Shown here piece after piece: positions 19,175 to 28,394 of a stretch of DNA of 64,000 bases; the stretch's first letter is position 1; each line of letters opens with the position of its first letter. The translations under genes and the position numbers were made by a program. The notes under the pieces are model-generated. The model was not told the DNA's origin and searched no databases. It worked only from the letters and a program-made list of their open reading frames with translations. Origin of the DNA: Sphingomonas sp. LY54 (lineage in GTDB: Bacteria; Pseudomonadota; Alphaproteobacteria; Sphingomonadales; Sphingomonadaceae); assembly GCF_035594035.1 (NCBI RefSeq), contig NZ_CP141588.1, positions 2,820,501-2,884,500 of the forward strand, given 5' to 3'.

Positions 19175-19744
19175 TTAGAAGAAGCGCTCGAGCACCCTCA
19201 CCGTGTCCCCTGGCAGGACGGGAGTGTCGGCGGCGATCAGGACCCGTTCTTCCGCGCCCGCGTCGGAACGGCGGATATAGACGTAGCCCCGCTGCGCCCG
19301 ATAGGTGAAGCCGCCCGCCTTCGCGACCGCGCTCAACAAGGTCATGCCCTCGACATAGGGATATTCGCCCGGCTGATTGACCTCGCCCAGAATGTAGAAG
19401 GGACGCCGCTGCATGACGTCGATATTGACCTTGGGGCTGGACAGGAAGCCACTGGCATATTTGGCGGCTATCGCGGCTTCGGCCTCGCGCTGGGTCAATC
19501 CGCCCAGCTTCACCGGACCTACCAGCGGGAGCGATGCCTCTCCTTCGCTGCTGATCGCATATTCCCCTCCAGAGAGATTGGGCTCTTCATAGACATTGAG
19601 CTTGAAGCGGTCTCCACCACCCAACCGGTAGGTTTCGGCAAGCGTGACAGACTGAGAAGAGGAGGCAGGAAGGGGCGGTTCGACGCCGCAGGCCGCAGTA
19701 ACCAACAGCAGCATGCCGATCATGATACAGTATAAAGTCCGCAT
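19175..19744 (-). CDS. Wza-type polysaccharide export lipoprotein
   Basis: A 189-aa lipoprotein with signal and lipobox LLLVTAACG. A Poly_export domain (YRLGGGDRFKLNVYEEPNLS) is followed by an SLBB-like segment (FYILGEVNQPGEYPYVEGM). Such proteins form the outer-membrane channel or periplasmic gate for capsule/EPS and work with Wzc-type kinases such as the one at 6.7-8.9 kb. At 189 aa it is short compared with E. coli Wza, as in many Alphaproteobacteria; the beta-barrel protein at 250-1542 may complete the route. ATG 19744 has AGGAGA at good spacing. Confidence 0.9.
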   Translation of the reverse strand: MRTLYCIMIGMLLLVTAACGVEPPLPASSSQSVTLAETYRLGGGDRFKLNVYEEPNLSGGEYAISSEGEASLPLVGPVKLGGLTQREAEAAIAAKYASGFLSSPKVNIDVMQRRPFYILGEVNQPGEYPYVEGMTLLSAVAKAGGFTYRAQRGYVYIRRSDAGAEERVLIAADTPVLPGDTVRVLERFF

Positions 19745-19934
19745 GTGGCTCTCCTGCATTGGCGCTTCCAAAGTTAAAATTCATATGGAAACAGCCGCCT
19801 GATAGCAACAGCGCCCGAACCCAGAGTCTCATATCAAGACGCGCCTTAGTCTATCTCGCCGGGTGGAAAGTAGGCGACATTTGCGATATTAGAATCACCA
19901 AGTGCAAAGGCGGCATTGCCGCGAGGCGGGCCTC

Positions 19935-20735
19935 ATGGATAGAAAGTCCTTATTGGCGGAAAGCTGGCCGGCGCCCATCGCGCCGGTCGTTGTCGGAGGT
20001 CTTCCAATCGCACCGTTGACGACCCGTCAGTGGGTCGAACTCATGCTTTCCGATCACAGGTCCGTCAGAAAGCGGGGGGCGGCACCACGATATCATTCCG
20101 CCGTGAACGGCAACGTGCTGTCCGTCAACGCGACGAATGCCGAATTCAGCGCCGCGCTTCGTGAAGCCGACGCCCTCGCAGCCGACGGCGCCCCCATCCT
20201 GTTCGGAGCGCGGCTCTTCGGCCGTGCGGAAATACCGGACCGGGCCGCCACGACCGACCTTTTCCACGATCTCGCGCGCGCCGCCGAGGACGAAGGCCTT
20301 TCGATGTATTTCCTCGGAGGGACGGAGAAGGAGAATCGTACCGCGGTCGCGGAGGTGCGGCGGCAATATCCAAGGCTGAGGATCGCCGGCCGGCACGACG
20401 GCTATTTCGACAGCGGGGAAGAGGCGAGGCTCGTAAGAGAAATCTCGGCGGCGCGAACGGACATCCTCTGGGTGGGGCTGGGTGTCCCTCGCGAGGACCT
20501 CTTCGTGGTGCGCAACCGAGCCCGCCTCCACGGGATCACCTGGATCAAGACCTGCGGGGGGCTCTTCAATTTCCTCTCAGGCAGCCGCTCGCGGGCTCCG
20601 CTCTGGATGCGCAGAAGCGGGCTCGAATGGCTCTACCGGCTGGCTCTCGAGCCGCGCCGCCTGTTTCGCCGCTATTTTTTCACAAACTTCCACGCCCTCT
20701 GGTTGATGCTGAGGCTAAGCCGCGGCCGGACCTAA
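19935..20735 (+). CDS. WecB/TagA/CpsF-family glycosyltransferase (GT26)
   Basis: A 266-aa protein with the GT26 hallmarks: VNGNVLSVN near residue 55, FLGGTEKENRTAVAEV, the GRHDGYF element, ILWVGLGVPREDLFV and the C-terminal WMRRSGLEWLYRLALEPRRL. GT26 enzymes usually add the second sugar (for example ManNAc or a uronic acid) to a lipid-linked primer. ATG 19935 is preferred; an in-frame GTG at 19902 would add 11 residues. It is divergent from the Wza-type gene. Confidence 0.92.
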   Translation: MDRKSLLAESWPAPIAPVVVGGLPIAPLTTRQWVELMLSDHRSVRKRGAAPRYHSAVNGNVLSVNATNAEFSAALREADALAADGAPILFGARLFGRAEIPDRAATTDLFHDLARAAEDEGLSMYFLGGTEKENRTAVAEVRRQYPRLRIAGRHDGYFDSGEEARLVREISAARTDILWVGLGVPREDLFVVRNRARLHGITWIKTCGGLFNFLSGSRSRAPLWMRRSGLEWLYRLALEPRRLFRRYFFTNFHALWLMLRLSRGRT

Positions 20736-20781
20736 ACGTCTGGCGGGACGGGCGGCGCGCGCGGAATATCGGAGAGCGCTG

Positions 20782-22026
20782 GTGCGAGTGACGAGCCTGG
20801 ACGCAACGCTGCAATGGCCGAGGCTTGCGGCCCTATCGCTGGTGTTCCTCATCCTCCTCGCGAGCTTGACCTCCAGCGAACCGGCGCGGGTCGTGGGCGC
20901 GCCGGCTCCGCCCATCCCTCCGCGCCAGCTGCAAGCGGCCGCTTACCAGGCGCTGCTGAAGCAGGAGCCCGTGCCCATTGTCGCGCCTGCCGTCATTCCT
21001 GATATCCCGGAGGACAAGGCCCGCACGATCAACGCGTCCATTCCCTTTTCCGATGAACCGAACCCTTCCGCCGCGCCGTTTCAACTCCGGGCCCTAGGGG
21101 AGGATCGCGAGCGCGCGATCGACTGCCTCGCCGCCGCCATGTGGTACGAAGCCGGCGCGGACTGGGAGGGACAGCGCGCAGTTGCCCAGGTCGTCATCAA
21201 CCGGTCCCGGCATCCTGCCTTCCCGAAGTCCATCTGCGGCGTGGTGTTCCAGGGATCCGAGCGCGACACGGGCTGCCAGTTCACATTCACGTGCGACGGC
21301 GCGATGAGGCGCGTTCCGCCAGACGCGCTTTGGCGCAGGACTAGGTCCAGCGCGGCCGGGATGCTCGAAGGACGCGTCTTTCATCCTGTAGGTCTGGCGA
21401 CGCATTATCACACCAATTGGGTGGCTCCTTATTGGAATGCGCGGATGGAGAAGATCGCCGCGATCCGCACCCACCTTTTCTTCCGCTGGCCCGGAAACTG
21501 GGGCAGGCCGGTGGCCTTCCAGGCCAAGCCGGCGTCGACGGAATCGGTCGTCCCCGCGCTTTCCCGCCTGTCGCTAGCCCACCGCTCGAGCATCGGGGTG
21601 GCAGGGGTCGCGGATGATACGCTCGCGCTCGCGACCGGGAGGCAATCGGACGGCCTTGTGCCGCTCGCTCCCGCCACCTCCGCGTTCGCGCCGCGAGACG
21701 TGCGCGGCGGACGGCTCCTCCTGGCGGACGAAGAGGGCGGGACCTTCCTCGTCGCGCTCCAGCCTGGGACCCAGTCGGGCACCTATGCGCTTGCGGCCGC
21801 GGACCTTTGCGGGGCGAGGTCCGCTTGCCGGGTCCTGGGCTGGCCGAGCGCAGCCCTCGTGCCCACCTCGATCCCCCAGCCGGGCGCGGAAGGAGGCGGG
21901 CTCGGCTTCCACTTCATCCGGCGCAATGGACAGGACCATGTGCGGTGGGACTGCGACCGCTACCAGCGGCCGTCGCCCCAGCAATGCCTGGGTGCCCCGG
22001 GCTGGAAGATGCAGCGTGCCTCGTGA
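20782..22026 (+). CDS. Cell wall hydrolase of the SleB family
   Basis: A 414-aa protein with an N-terminal membrane anchor or signal (LAALSLVFLILLASLTS). The SleB/Hydrolase_2 domain near residues 110-240 shows CLAAAMWYEAGADWEGQRAV, VVINRSRHPAFPKSICGVVF and ATHYHTNWVAPYW, with the catalytic Glu in YEAG. It probably trims peptidoglycan, perhaps to let the export machinery pass; that link is inferred. The start is GTG 20782, with GGAGAGC just upstream. The C-terminal 170 residues have no domain I recognise. Confidence 0.85.
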   Translation: MRVTSLDATLQWPRLAALSLVFLILLASLTSSEPARVVGAPAPPIPPRQLQAAAYQALLKQEPVPIVAPAVIPDIPEDKARTINASIPFSDEPNPSAAPFQLRALGEDRERAIDCLAAAMWYEAGADWEGQRAVAQVVINRSRHPAFPKSICGVVFQGSERDTGCQFTFTCDGAMRRVPPDALWRRTRSSAAGMLEGRVFHPVGLATHYHTNWVAPYWNARMEKIAAIRTHLFFRWPGNWGRPVAFQAKPASTESVVPALSRLSLAHRSSIGVAGVADDTLALATGRQSDGLVPLAPATSAFAPRDVRGGRLLLADEEGGTFLVALQPGTQSGTYALAAADLCGARSACRVLGWPSAALVPTSIPQPGAEGGGLGFHFIRRNGQDHVRWDCDRYQRPSPQQCLGAPGWKMQRAS

Positions 22027-22143
22027 GGGCACCGGTCCCACGATGGGGCCGGCGAACATTCGGCGCCGTGCATCATGGGCGGGAGCGTCCGGACGGGCCA
22101 GGTCACCGACCGAGCGCGGGAACGGCAAGAGAGGAGAAAGGAC

Positions 22144-23004
22144 ATGACGCTGGAGGCAATGGAACTACCCGCATCGGGGGTCGCGTCGAGTGAGGCCGAC
22201 CTCGTCTACGATGTCGGCCTCCACCTCGGCGAGGACACGGCTTATTATCTCGCCCTGGGCTATCGGGTCGTAGCTTTCGAGGCCAATCCTGATCTCGTGA
22301 TGCACTGCGAACGGCGCTTCACATCCGAAATTGCCGACGGCACGCTTGTCATCGTCGCTGGTGCGATTGCCCCGACAGGCTCGCCGCCGACCGTGACCTT
22401 CTACCGCAACGTGAAGTCAGTCTGGGGAACGATCGCGGTCGACTGGGCCGAACGGAATGCGAAGCTTTTCCGGGGCAGCACGGCAATCACGGTGCCTACG
22501 GTGGATTTTCAGGATTGCCTTGCACGGCACGGCGTCCCTCAATTCCTCAAGGTCGATGTCGAAGGAGTGGACGGGCTCGTGGTCGAAACCGCTTGCGCGC
22601 TGGAGAGCCCTCCTGCCTACCTCTCGATGGAGTCCGAGAAGGTCGACTTCGACCGCCTCGTGAGCGACATCGACCGTCTACGCGAGGCAGGCTATTCGGG
22701 CTTCAAGATCGTTCAGCAAGCCTCCATCCCAGGGTCCGTGGTCGACGTGCGCAAGCTGAACGGCGAGTGTTTTCGTTACCGTTTCGAGAAGCATTCGTCC
22801 GGCCCTTTCGGCGAGCAGCTCCCGGGCCCCTGGCTGGACCGGGACCAGGCGATCGAGCGCTACCGCCGCATCTTCACGAGATATCGTCTGATCGGTGACC
22901 GCTCCGTCCTGGGCCGCTACGCGCGCGTCGTCTCCAAGCCGGCGGAGAAAATCTTCCGCATAGGGATACCGGGATGGCACGACCTTCACGCGCGGCGGGA
23001 ATAG
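22144..23004 (+). CDS. FkbM-family methyltransferase
   Basis: A 286-aa SAM-dependent methyltransferase. The Rossmann start is LVYDVGLHLGEDTAYYLALG with the acidic binding residue in VVAFEANPDL; the FkbM-type core TVDFQDCLARHGVPQFLKVD and EGVDGLVVE follows. Family members O-methylate sugars or polyketides and are common in EPS loci. ATG 22144 has GAGAGGAGAAAG before it. Confidence 0.88.
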   Translation: MTLEAMELPASGVASSEADLVYDVGLHLGEDTAYYLALGYRVVAFEANPDLVMHCERRFTSEIADGTLVIVAGAIAPTGSPPTVTFYRNVKSVWGTIAVDWAERNAKLFRGSTAITVPTVDFQDCLARHGVPQFLKVDVEGVDGLVVETACALESPPAYLSMESEKVDFDRLVSDIDRLREAGYSGFKIVQQASIPGSVVDVRKLNGECFRYRFEKHSSGPFGEQLPGPWLDRDQAIERYRRIFTRYRLIGDRSVLGRYARVVSKPAEKIFRIGIPGWHDLHARRE

Positions 23005-23079
23005 CACACTGCGTCCGCGACTGGACGTGCCGGCTGCCGCCGGCACCGTGGCCCTCGAGCTAGCCCGGAGTTCGCCGCG

Positions 23080-24054
23080 ATGACATTGCGGGCAATTGCG
23101 ACCCTTGTGGTGGCGGCGATCGGCGCCGCTGCGCCTCCGCAAGCCCTCGAGCTTGCCAAGCCGATCGATTGCGCACTCGGTTCCGACTGCTTCGTCCAGC
23201 AATATTATGATCGTGCCCCCCGGGCCAGCAGCCAGGGACTTCCGCTGCAGATCGCGTTCCTATGACGGCCATGATGGCGTCGATATAAGGGTGCCCGACC
23301 TGGCCGCGCTGACCCGCGGTGTGGCCGTAATTGCCTCAGCGCCGGGAATTGTCAGAAACGTTCGGGACGGCGAGGAAGAGCAGTCTCCCGGGCCCCCGGG
23401 GACCCCTGCGCCGCAGGGGCGGGAGTGCGGCAACGGCGTCGTGATCGCCCACCCCGGAGGCTGGGAAACGCAATATTGTCACATGAGGCGAGGCTCCGTG
23501 ACGGTGAGACCCGGCAGAGCGTTGCACGGGGCGGACATCTCGGACTTGTCGGACTTTCCGGCGACACCGAATTTCCGCATCTTCATTTTTCCGTGCGGGA
23601 GGAAGGGACGAAGGTCGATTCATTCGCTTACTCAGCCGCATCTGATAGTTGCGGCGGCGGCGTGTCGCTCTGGTCGAAAGAGGCCGCGCAGGAGCTTCGC
23701 TAGAAGCCCGTCGAGATCCTGAACTCGGGTTTTGCCTCCAAGGCTGTCTCGATGCGGGAGGTCGAGGATGGGGTCGTCGCCAAGGTCGGCACGACGCACG
23801 ACCCGATCGTCTTCTATGCTCGCGCAATCGGAGTCGAAGCCGGAGATGTCCTGCGCCTTACCGTCCTCACGCCCGATGGGAGGCCCCTTGTCCGGGACGA
23901 TACCCTGATCGACCGTCCTATGGCGCAACATCTCGCTTTCGCGGGCCGCAGGAGCCGGGCGTCCGGATGGAGCCAGGGACGCTACGTGGGGAAGTGTGAG
24001 GTGCTGCGGCACGGCAAGCTGGCGAGCGTCGCGGAGCGCACGCTATCGCTTTGA
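23080..24054 (+). pseudogene. Decayed M23 (LytM-type) metallopeptidase
   Basis: Read across frames this is a complete secreted M23 peptidase: signal peptide, CALGSDCFVQQYYDR, SYDGHDGVDI with the zinc His-x3-Asp, GNGVVIAHPGGWETQYCHM, GDTEFPHLHFSVR with H-x-H, and a C-terminal beta domain. Three lesions break it: an extra C in the C6 tract at 23214-23219, a missing base near 23513 and an in-frame TAG at 23701-23703. The two indels cancel, but the nonsense codon remains. Loss of function is likely unless the lesions are sequencing errors. Confidence 0.85.
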
Positions 24055-24225
24055 GACAGATCGATCCTCGTCCCGCGGGTGCGGAATTCCCGGCTGCAAC
24101 TCGCCCCCGACCGGTTGACACGGAACCATGTGTGTTGGCCGGGCGGCTGTCGCGCAAATCCCACGTCACTGCGTTTCGCACCGCTTCGCCGGTTTACTTG
24201 ACGCCGGCTCGGCGATGGCGCGTTG

Positions 24226-24579
24226 CTAGCGGGGTTCGATTGCACATCCGTCGAGCGACGAGCGGATGTCTCCGGCGGTGCGGGCGGGCAATTGCTCGGG
24301 CTCGCCAAAGAGCAGAGGCGGACATCCCTCCCGCCCGAAGATCTGCTCGACCTTCCGGTAGATGGTCGATCGCCCGATCCCCAGCGCCTGGGCAGCGGCC
24401 GCCCGGCTTCCGCAAACAAGAAGGGCATGATCGATTGCAGCGGCCTCGATCTCGGCCATCGTCAAGAGATGCCCATCGGACCGGACTAATGGGAGGGAGT
24501 CGTCTATTAGATCTCGTCTCGGGTCGAGACTTTCGCAATTAGGCTGGAGCGAGAAAGCGGATCGATCTGACGCAGCCAT
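24226..24579 (-). CDS. Fis-type helix-turn-helix regulator
   Basis: A 117-aa protein whose central part (TMAEIEAAAIDHALL, then SRAAAAQALGIGRSTIYRKV) is a Fis/HTH_8 DNA-binding domain like those at the C terminus of NtrC-family activators, but without the AAA+ or receiver domain. ATG 24579 follows GGGGAGACG; the longer frame to 24825 adds an implausible leader. It stands between the polysaccharide genes and RTX gene 2, so local regulation is a fair guess. Confidence 0.75.
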   Translation of the reverse strand: MAASDRSAFSLQPNCESLDPRRDLIDDSLPLVRSDGHLLTMAEIEAAAIDHALLVCGSRAAAAQALGIGRSTIYRKVEQIFGREGCPPLLFGEPEQLPARTAGDIRSSLDGCAIEPR

Positions 24580-25311
24580 GAGCGTCTCCCCTGCCGGACG
24601 ATGGTGACCATACGCTTGCCCTCCGATTCCGTCTGGTACCACAACAGAGCTGCTAACTACAATGGAGAAATATATACATATCAGTAGCGTCCGCGCTCGA
24701 ACATATACAATCGACGAAGTACGAGCCGTAAGTATATCTATCGAAGGTTTAGGCCCATGACTGAAAATCGACGACCTGTAGAAGGAGCCAAGTATAAGGA
24801 GCTTGAGTTCCTCATATCGGCGCACTGAGATTACTTAGAGTCCCAATAGTCGGCCAAGATCAGACGGCTGTCCACAGACGGTGCGATCCCTCACGCGTGT
24901 GTTGCGTCATGCCGATGCGGCTTATCGTCGTCGCGACGGCGCCGTGGTTGGACGGGCGCGGCCACCGCTAGTTCAAGGGCGAGAACGAGCGGTTTTCCTG
25001 GTGTGAATCATTTTTCGCGTGGATCGCCAGTTAATGGAGAGCCGTGGTCGTGCACGCGCATGGCCGCGCTCGCACGAGTCGGCCATGCCGTATTCCAATC
25101 TCCGGCATTTAAGTGATCTCATCGGGGCGCTCCCTTCTGCTCCGTGCGCCCACCCCCGGCGCCAACGCCGTAACGCGCGACGTGCGCGAGCCGCTATTTG
25201 TCCCGTCGGCGCTTCGTTGCCGATCATGAGAACGGTAGCCTGCGTGCCGGGTGGTCGCTCGGCATTAACCAGGGGACTGCATCGCCAGCGCACACAGCCG
25301 GCGCGTGGCAA
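24580..25311. other. 732-base region without a recognisable gene
   Basis: The part next to the Fis-type gene (to about 24.85 kb) is AT-rich and probably holds its promoter. From about 24.86 to 25.31 kb the sequence is GC-rich again but every frame is short or atypical. I see no IS ends, RNA gene or terminator with a T-run. Confidence 0.5.
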
Positions 25312-25845
25312 TCAGATGAACCAGGCGGCGGAAACGTCCGAGACGGAGTGAACTCCAAGGATGGTAACGACCGGCCCGCCCGGCCCCCAGCTAACCGTCA
25401 CGCCGTCATGGGGATTGCCGTTATCGGTAATGGCCGCATCGCCCAGGGTATATCCGGGTGGAATGTCGATGCGGTCCCCGTGGGCATATTTGAAGTCCTG
25501 GATGATGTTCTCGAAGCCGGTGGCGTCGATACGGAACACGTCCTTCCCGCTGCCCCCCTTCATGATGTCGATTTCGCCGCCGCCGGTCAGCCGGTCGTTG
25601 CCGCTACCGCCGAACAGGAAATCGTTGCCGTGGCCTCCGTTTATCGTGTCGTTTCCGGGCCCGCCGAACGACCGGTCGTCCCCGGCGCCGGAGCGCAGAA
25701 GGTCGTTGCCCGTTCCGCCCTTGAGGAAATCGTTGCCATTCCGGCCTTCGAGAATGTCATTTCCACCCCGGCCATGTATTTTGTTCCCGTTCCCGTTCCC
25801 GGTCAAAGTATCCGGTCCGGACGTCCCCTTGATGGGCTTTCCCAT
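25312..25845 (-). CDS. Small RTX calcium-binding protein 2
   Basis: A 177-aa protein with about ten RTX nonapeptides from residue 5 to 105 (for example GGTGNDLLR, GGPGNDTIN, GGSGNDRLT), then GKDVFRIDATGFENIIQDF, a peptidase-M10/serralysin-type C-terminal element, and a beta-rich tail ending VSDVSAAWFI. No Sec signal; type I secretion through the nearby transporter is expected. AAGGAGGA precedes ATG 25845. Its C-terminal domain is shared with RTX protein 3 but not RTX protein 1. Confidence 0.88.
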   Translation of the reverse strand: MGKPIKGTSGPDTLTGNGNGNKIHGRGGNDILEGRNGNDFLKGGTGNDLLRSGAGDDRSFGGPGNDTINGGHGNDFLFGGSGNDRLTGGGEIDIMKGGSGKDVFRIDATGFENIIQDFKYAHGDRIDIPPGYTLGDAAITDNGNPHDGVTVSWGPGGPVVTILGVHSVSDVSAAWFI

Positions 25846-25919
25846 ACCATCCTCCTTTGAGCATCGTTAGAAAATAACGGTACCTCATCATATAGCGGAT
25901 GGCAGTTTCGACATAGTGG

Positions 25920-25935
25920 GGTCTATAAATGGGAC
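25920..25935 (-). promoter_or_regulatory. GTCCC-type upstream element, copy 3
   Basis: On the minus strand this reads GTCCCATTTATAGACC, 90 bases upstream of the start of RTX gene 2. It is followed by a TATA-like box (TATATG) on the same strand. Confidence 0.4.
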
Positions 25936-26034
25936 TTGCTGGAACTATCGTTTGCAAACAGTGACTTGTTGTCGCCTTTTGAATATCTAATAAGGGCGGT
26001 GACAATTCGACGAAGTATCGCTGGGCCCGGAAGC

Positions 26035-26517
26035 TCAGCCGTTACGCTTGCCTGTAGTGCGGGCTCGGCCGCCGCTCCGCTTGGCATCGGGTGCGGGGGC
26101 CGGCTCTTTCGCGCGCGCTGTCCAGCGAGATGTGGTGCGGCCAAGGCCCAGTGCGCGCGCCATGTCGCCGCGCTGCTTGGAATAGCTCGGGGCCACCAGC
26201 GGATAATCGTCGGGCAGGCCGTAATCTGCCCGATATTGTTCGGCGGAGATTCCGTGAGTCATACGGAGATGACGTTTCAGGGTCTTTTGCTTGCGGCCGC
26301 ATTCCAGGCAGATGAGATAGTCCGGCTTTACCGACGCCCGGATCGAGACCACCGGAATCTTCGCCTCCGGCTCCACCTCCCTGGCCTCGCCCAACTCGAG
26401 GAGGGCGTCATGAACTTCGTGGATGACTTTACGCAGGTCGCCTACCGCCACGCTGTTGTTGGATACGTGGGCGGCGACGATGTCCGCGGTCAGGTTGATA
26501 AGATTAACGTCTTCCAT
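26035..26517 (-). CDS. MucR/Ros-family transcriptional regulator
   Basis: A 160-aa zinc-finger regulator. It has an N-terminal helical region (NLINLTADIVAAHVSNN) and a Ros-type C2H2 finger CLECGRKQKTLKRHLRMTH (C-x2-C-x9-H-x4-H), then ISAEQYRADYGLPDDYPLVA. MucR/Ros proteins control exopolysaccharide, motility and cell-cycle genes in Alphaproteobacteria, so its place among EPS and RTX genes is telling. GGAG precedes ATG 26517. It lies upstream of RTX gene 2 on the same strand with a 189-base gap that has its own promoter-like element. Confidence 0.93.
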   Translation of the reverse strand: MEDVNLINLTADIVAAHVSNNSVAVGDLRKVIHEVHDALLELGEAREVEPEAKIPVVSIRASVKPDYLICLECGRKQKTLKRHLRMTHGISAEQYRADYGLPDDYPLVAPSYSKQRGDMARALGLGRTTSRWTARAKEPAPAPDAKRSGGRARTTGKRNG

Positions 26518-26890
26518 GCTTACTCCGCGACCCAACGCCGAGGGACGCCCTCGAACCTTCGACAAGGCCGATCTTGTTTACAATGAATGGGCCGATTGGC
26601 AAGTCTCTCTCTCTCTCACCATCTGCTTTTGATTTAACCGGCTCTGCTTGAGGCGCGCGGTCGATCCGAATTGTTATTCATATCGCGGCCGGCATTTATA
26701 CATGCGATTGGTTAATGGGACTTTTCTCGGGCAAGACTTGAGGTTCGATTCCCTAATAAGCGGATTTCCGCATGCTGGCCCCCATCCCGGTTCTTCGAGT
26801 GTCAGTCCGCATCGGCGCGATCTGAGGCCCTGCGCGGCGGCAAAGCCTCGGCGGGGCCTGGCCGGCGCCTGGGGAACGGCTCGCGACATT
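26518..26890. other. Upstream region of the MucR gene
   Basis: This AT-rich stretch between the porin stop and the MucR start contains a (TC)6 run near 26605-26617 and, at 26706-26721, a weak relative of the GTCCC element (minus strand GTCCCATTAACCAATC, about 200 bases before the MucR start). No gene seen. Confidence 0.4.
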
Positions 26891-28363
26891 CTAGAAATCC
26901 AAGTGCAGCCGCGACCCGATTACCTCGCCTCTGGTCAGGGTTCCGATCGGGTCCAGCGGGCTGTTGGTGCCTTTGAAGCGGACCCAGTTGATCATGACTT
27001 TCGCATAGGGATTGAGATACCAGTTCAACCCGAGAGTGAAGCTGTGCGCCCGATTGCCGGCTCGCGCGGGAGCCGGCGTCTGCGAAAGGTCAATGCGATC
27101 GTAGCGGAGCGCAAGCTCGAGAGCGCCAAGTCCAGCCTTCCCCAATTCGCTGATCGGCTTGACTCGATCGAAGTTGCCGTTGCGGAATGGCCGGGTCTCT
27201 CCGGTCAGGAAATAGCTGGCATAAGCGTAGAAGCCGTCGGCATGGAAGTCCGGGAGCGCCTGCCGGTCTAGCCACAGCCTGCCATATTCGCCAGCCAGCG
27301 TCAGGGGACCGAACACCGAGGCGGCCTCGACGCCGGCATAGAACAGCGAGCTCACGTCCGTGACGACCCCGCTGTCCGCAATGTTGCCATTATCGACGCG
27401 GATGTTCGCCCGATCGCTAAGGCGGACTGCGTCTTCGACGTCGCCCGACTTAAGCGCCGATCTGTAATAGCCTGAAAGACCGACATGCACGATCTTGCCC
27501 GTGTCGAACACCGGCTCCAAGGTCGCTCGTCCGTTTACGCCCCAGCTCTCGTCGGGTGTATCGGTGACCGGGGAGCCGGTTGAACGCGAAATGCTCTCAT
27601 TGTCACCGAACAGTCCGAGAGCGAGATTGATCGTCTCGCTGGGCGCGTAGGCGAGCGATGCCCCGATCCGGCGTTCGGCGCCGGCATTGCCGAAGGCGTT
27701 CGTAAACATGCCCCGCTCCAGAAAGACATTGTAATTGTCGCTGTTGTTGGACTCGAGACCGAACGGAGCCTTGTGCTGTCCCACCGTAACGGCGAGCTTG
27801 GGGATGCCCACATATTGGAGATAGGCGTCGGTGAGAGTGACCGCATTGCCGGCAAAGTCTGCCTCGATCCGATAGTTGAACGATTTGAAGGCCGTGCCTT
27901 CGAATCCGATCCTGGCCCTGCGGAAGCCGGTGCCATTATTGTAATCATATCCACCTTTGCGCTCGAAGAAGGCAGCATGGTCCGCCTCCACCACGCCCCG
28001 AGGTTTGAAAGTGAAGGCGCCGCTCGGATCCGACAGGGCCGGGCCCCAGCTGAACTGCACATTCTTGGCGGCGCGGGTTTCCACGGTCTCGAGGCGGGTC
28101 TCGTTTAACTGCGCCTGTTCCTCGAGTTGGGCGTTGCGGGCCTCAAGCTGTCTCACCCGGGCTTCGAGGGCATTGAGACGGTCGGCTACGGGGTCGCTCG
28201 TGGTCGGCGGAGGGACTGCGTCGACCGGCGCCTCCTCGATCCGCGAATCGAGCACACCGGACGACCTGTCGGCGGGAGGAGTGGCTTCTTGCGGCGGTGC
28301 CTGGCCTAGAGCAGGTGAGCCTGAAAGTACCAGGAGTGCGGCTCCGAAGGCATGGATATGCAT
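26891..28363 (-). CDS. OprO/OprP-type anion porin
   Basis: A 490-aa outer-membrane porin. It has a signal peptide (MHIHAFGAALLVLSGSPALG), a coiled coil near residues 60-95 (RLNALEARVRQLEARNAQLE), then a barrel with the Porin_O_P signature (GGYDYNNGTGFRRARIGFEG) and a C-terminal Phe. Family members favour phosphate or polyphosphate. As the last gene of the sulfate operon it more likely admits sulfate or sulfate esters here; that is inference. AGGAGG precedes ATG 28363. Confidence 0.88.
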   Translation of the reverse strand: MHIHAFGAALLVLSGSPALGQAPPQEATPPADRSSGVLDSRIEEAPVDAVPPPTTSDPVADRLNALEARVRQLEARNAQLEEQAQLNETRLETVETRAAKNVQFSWGPALSDPSGAFTFKPRGVVEADHAAFFERKGGYDYNNGTGFRRARIGFEGTAFKSFNYRIEADFAGNAVTLTDAYLQYVGIPKLAVTVGQHKAPFGLESNNSDNYNVFLERGMFTNAFGNAGAERRIGASLAYAPSETINLALGLFGDNESISRSTGSPVTDTPDESWGVNGRATLEPVFDTGKIVHVGLSGYYRSALKSGDVEDAVRLSDRANIRVDNGNIADSGVVTDVSSLFYAGVEAASVFGPLTLAGEYGRLWLDRQALPDFHADGFYAYASYFLTGETRPFRNGNFDRVKPISELGKAGLGALELALRYDRIDLSQTPAPARAGNRAHSFTLGLNWYLNPYAKVMINWVRFKGTNSPLDPIGTLTRGEVIGSRLHLDF

Positions 28364-28394
28364 TTGCAGTCCTCCTGACGTTTGATGGCTGGCT

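Noticed and set aside
24860..25311. Suspected IS remnant
   Set aside because: No terminal inverted repeats, target duplication or recognisable transposase motif could be found.
26700..26760. tRNA-like sequence with GGTTCGATTCC, resembling a T-arm
   Set aside because: The T stem pairs at only four of five positions and no acceptor stem or anticodon arm can be built around it.
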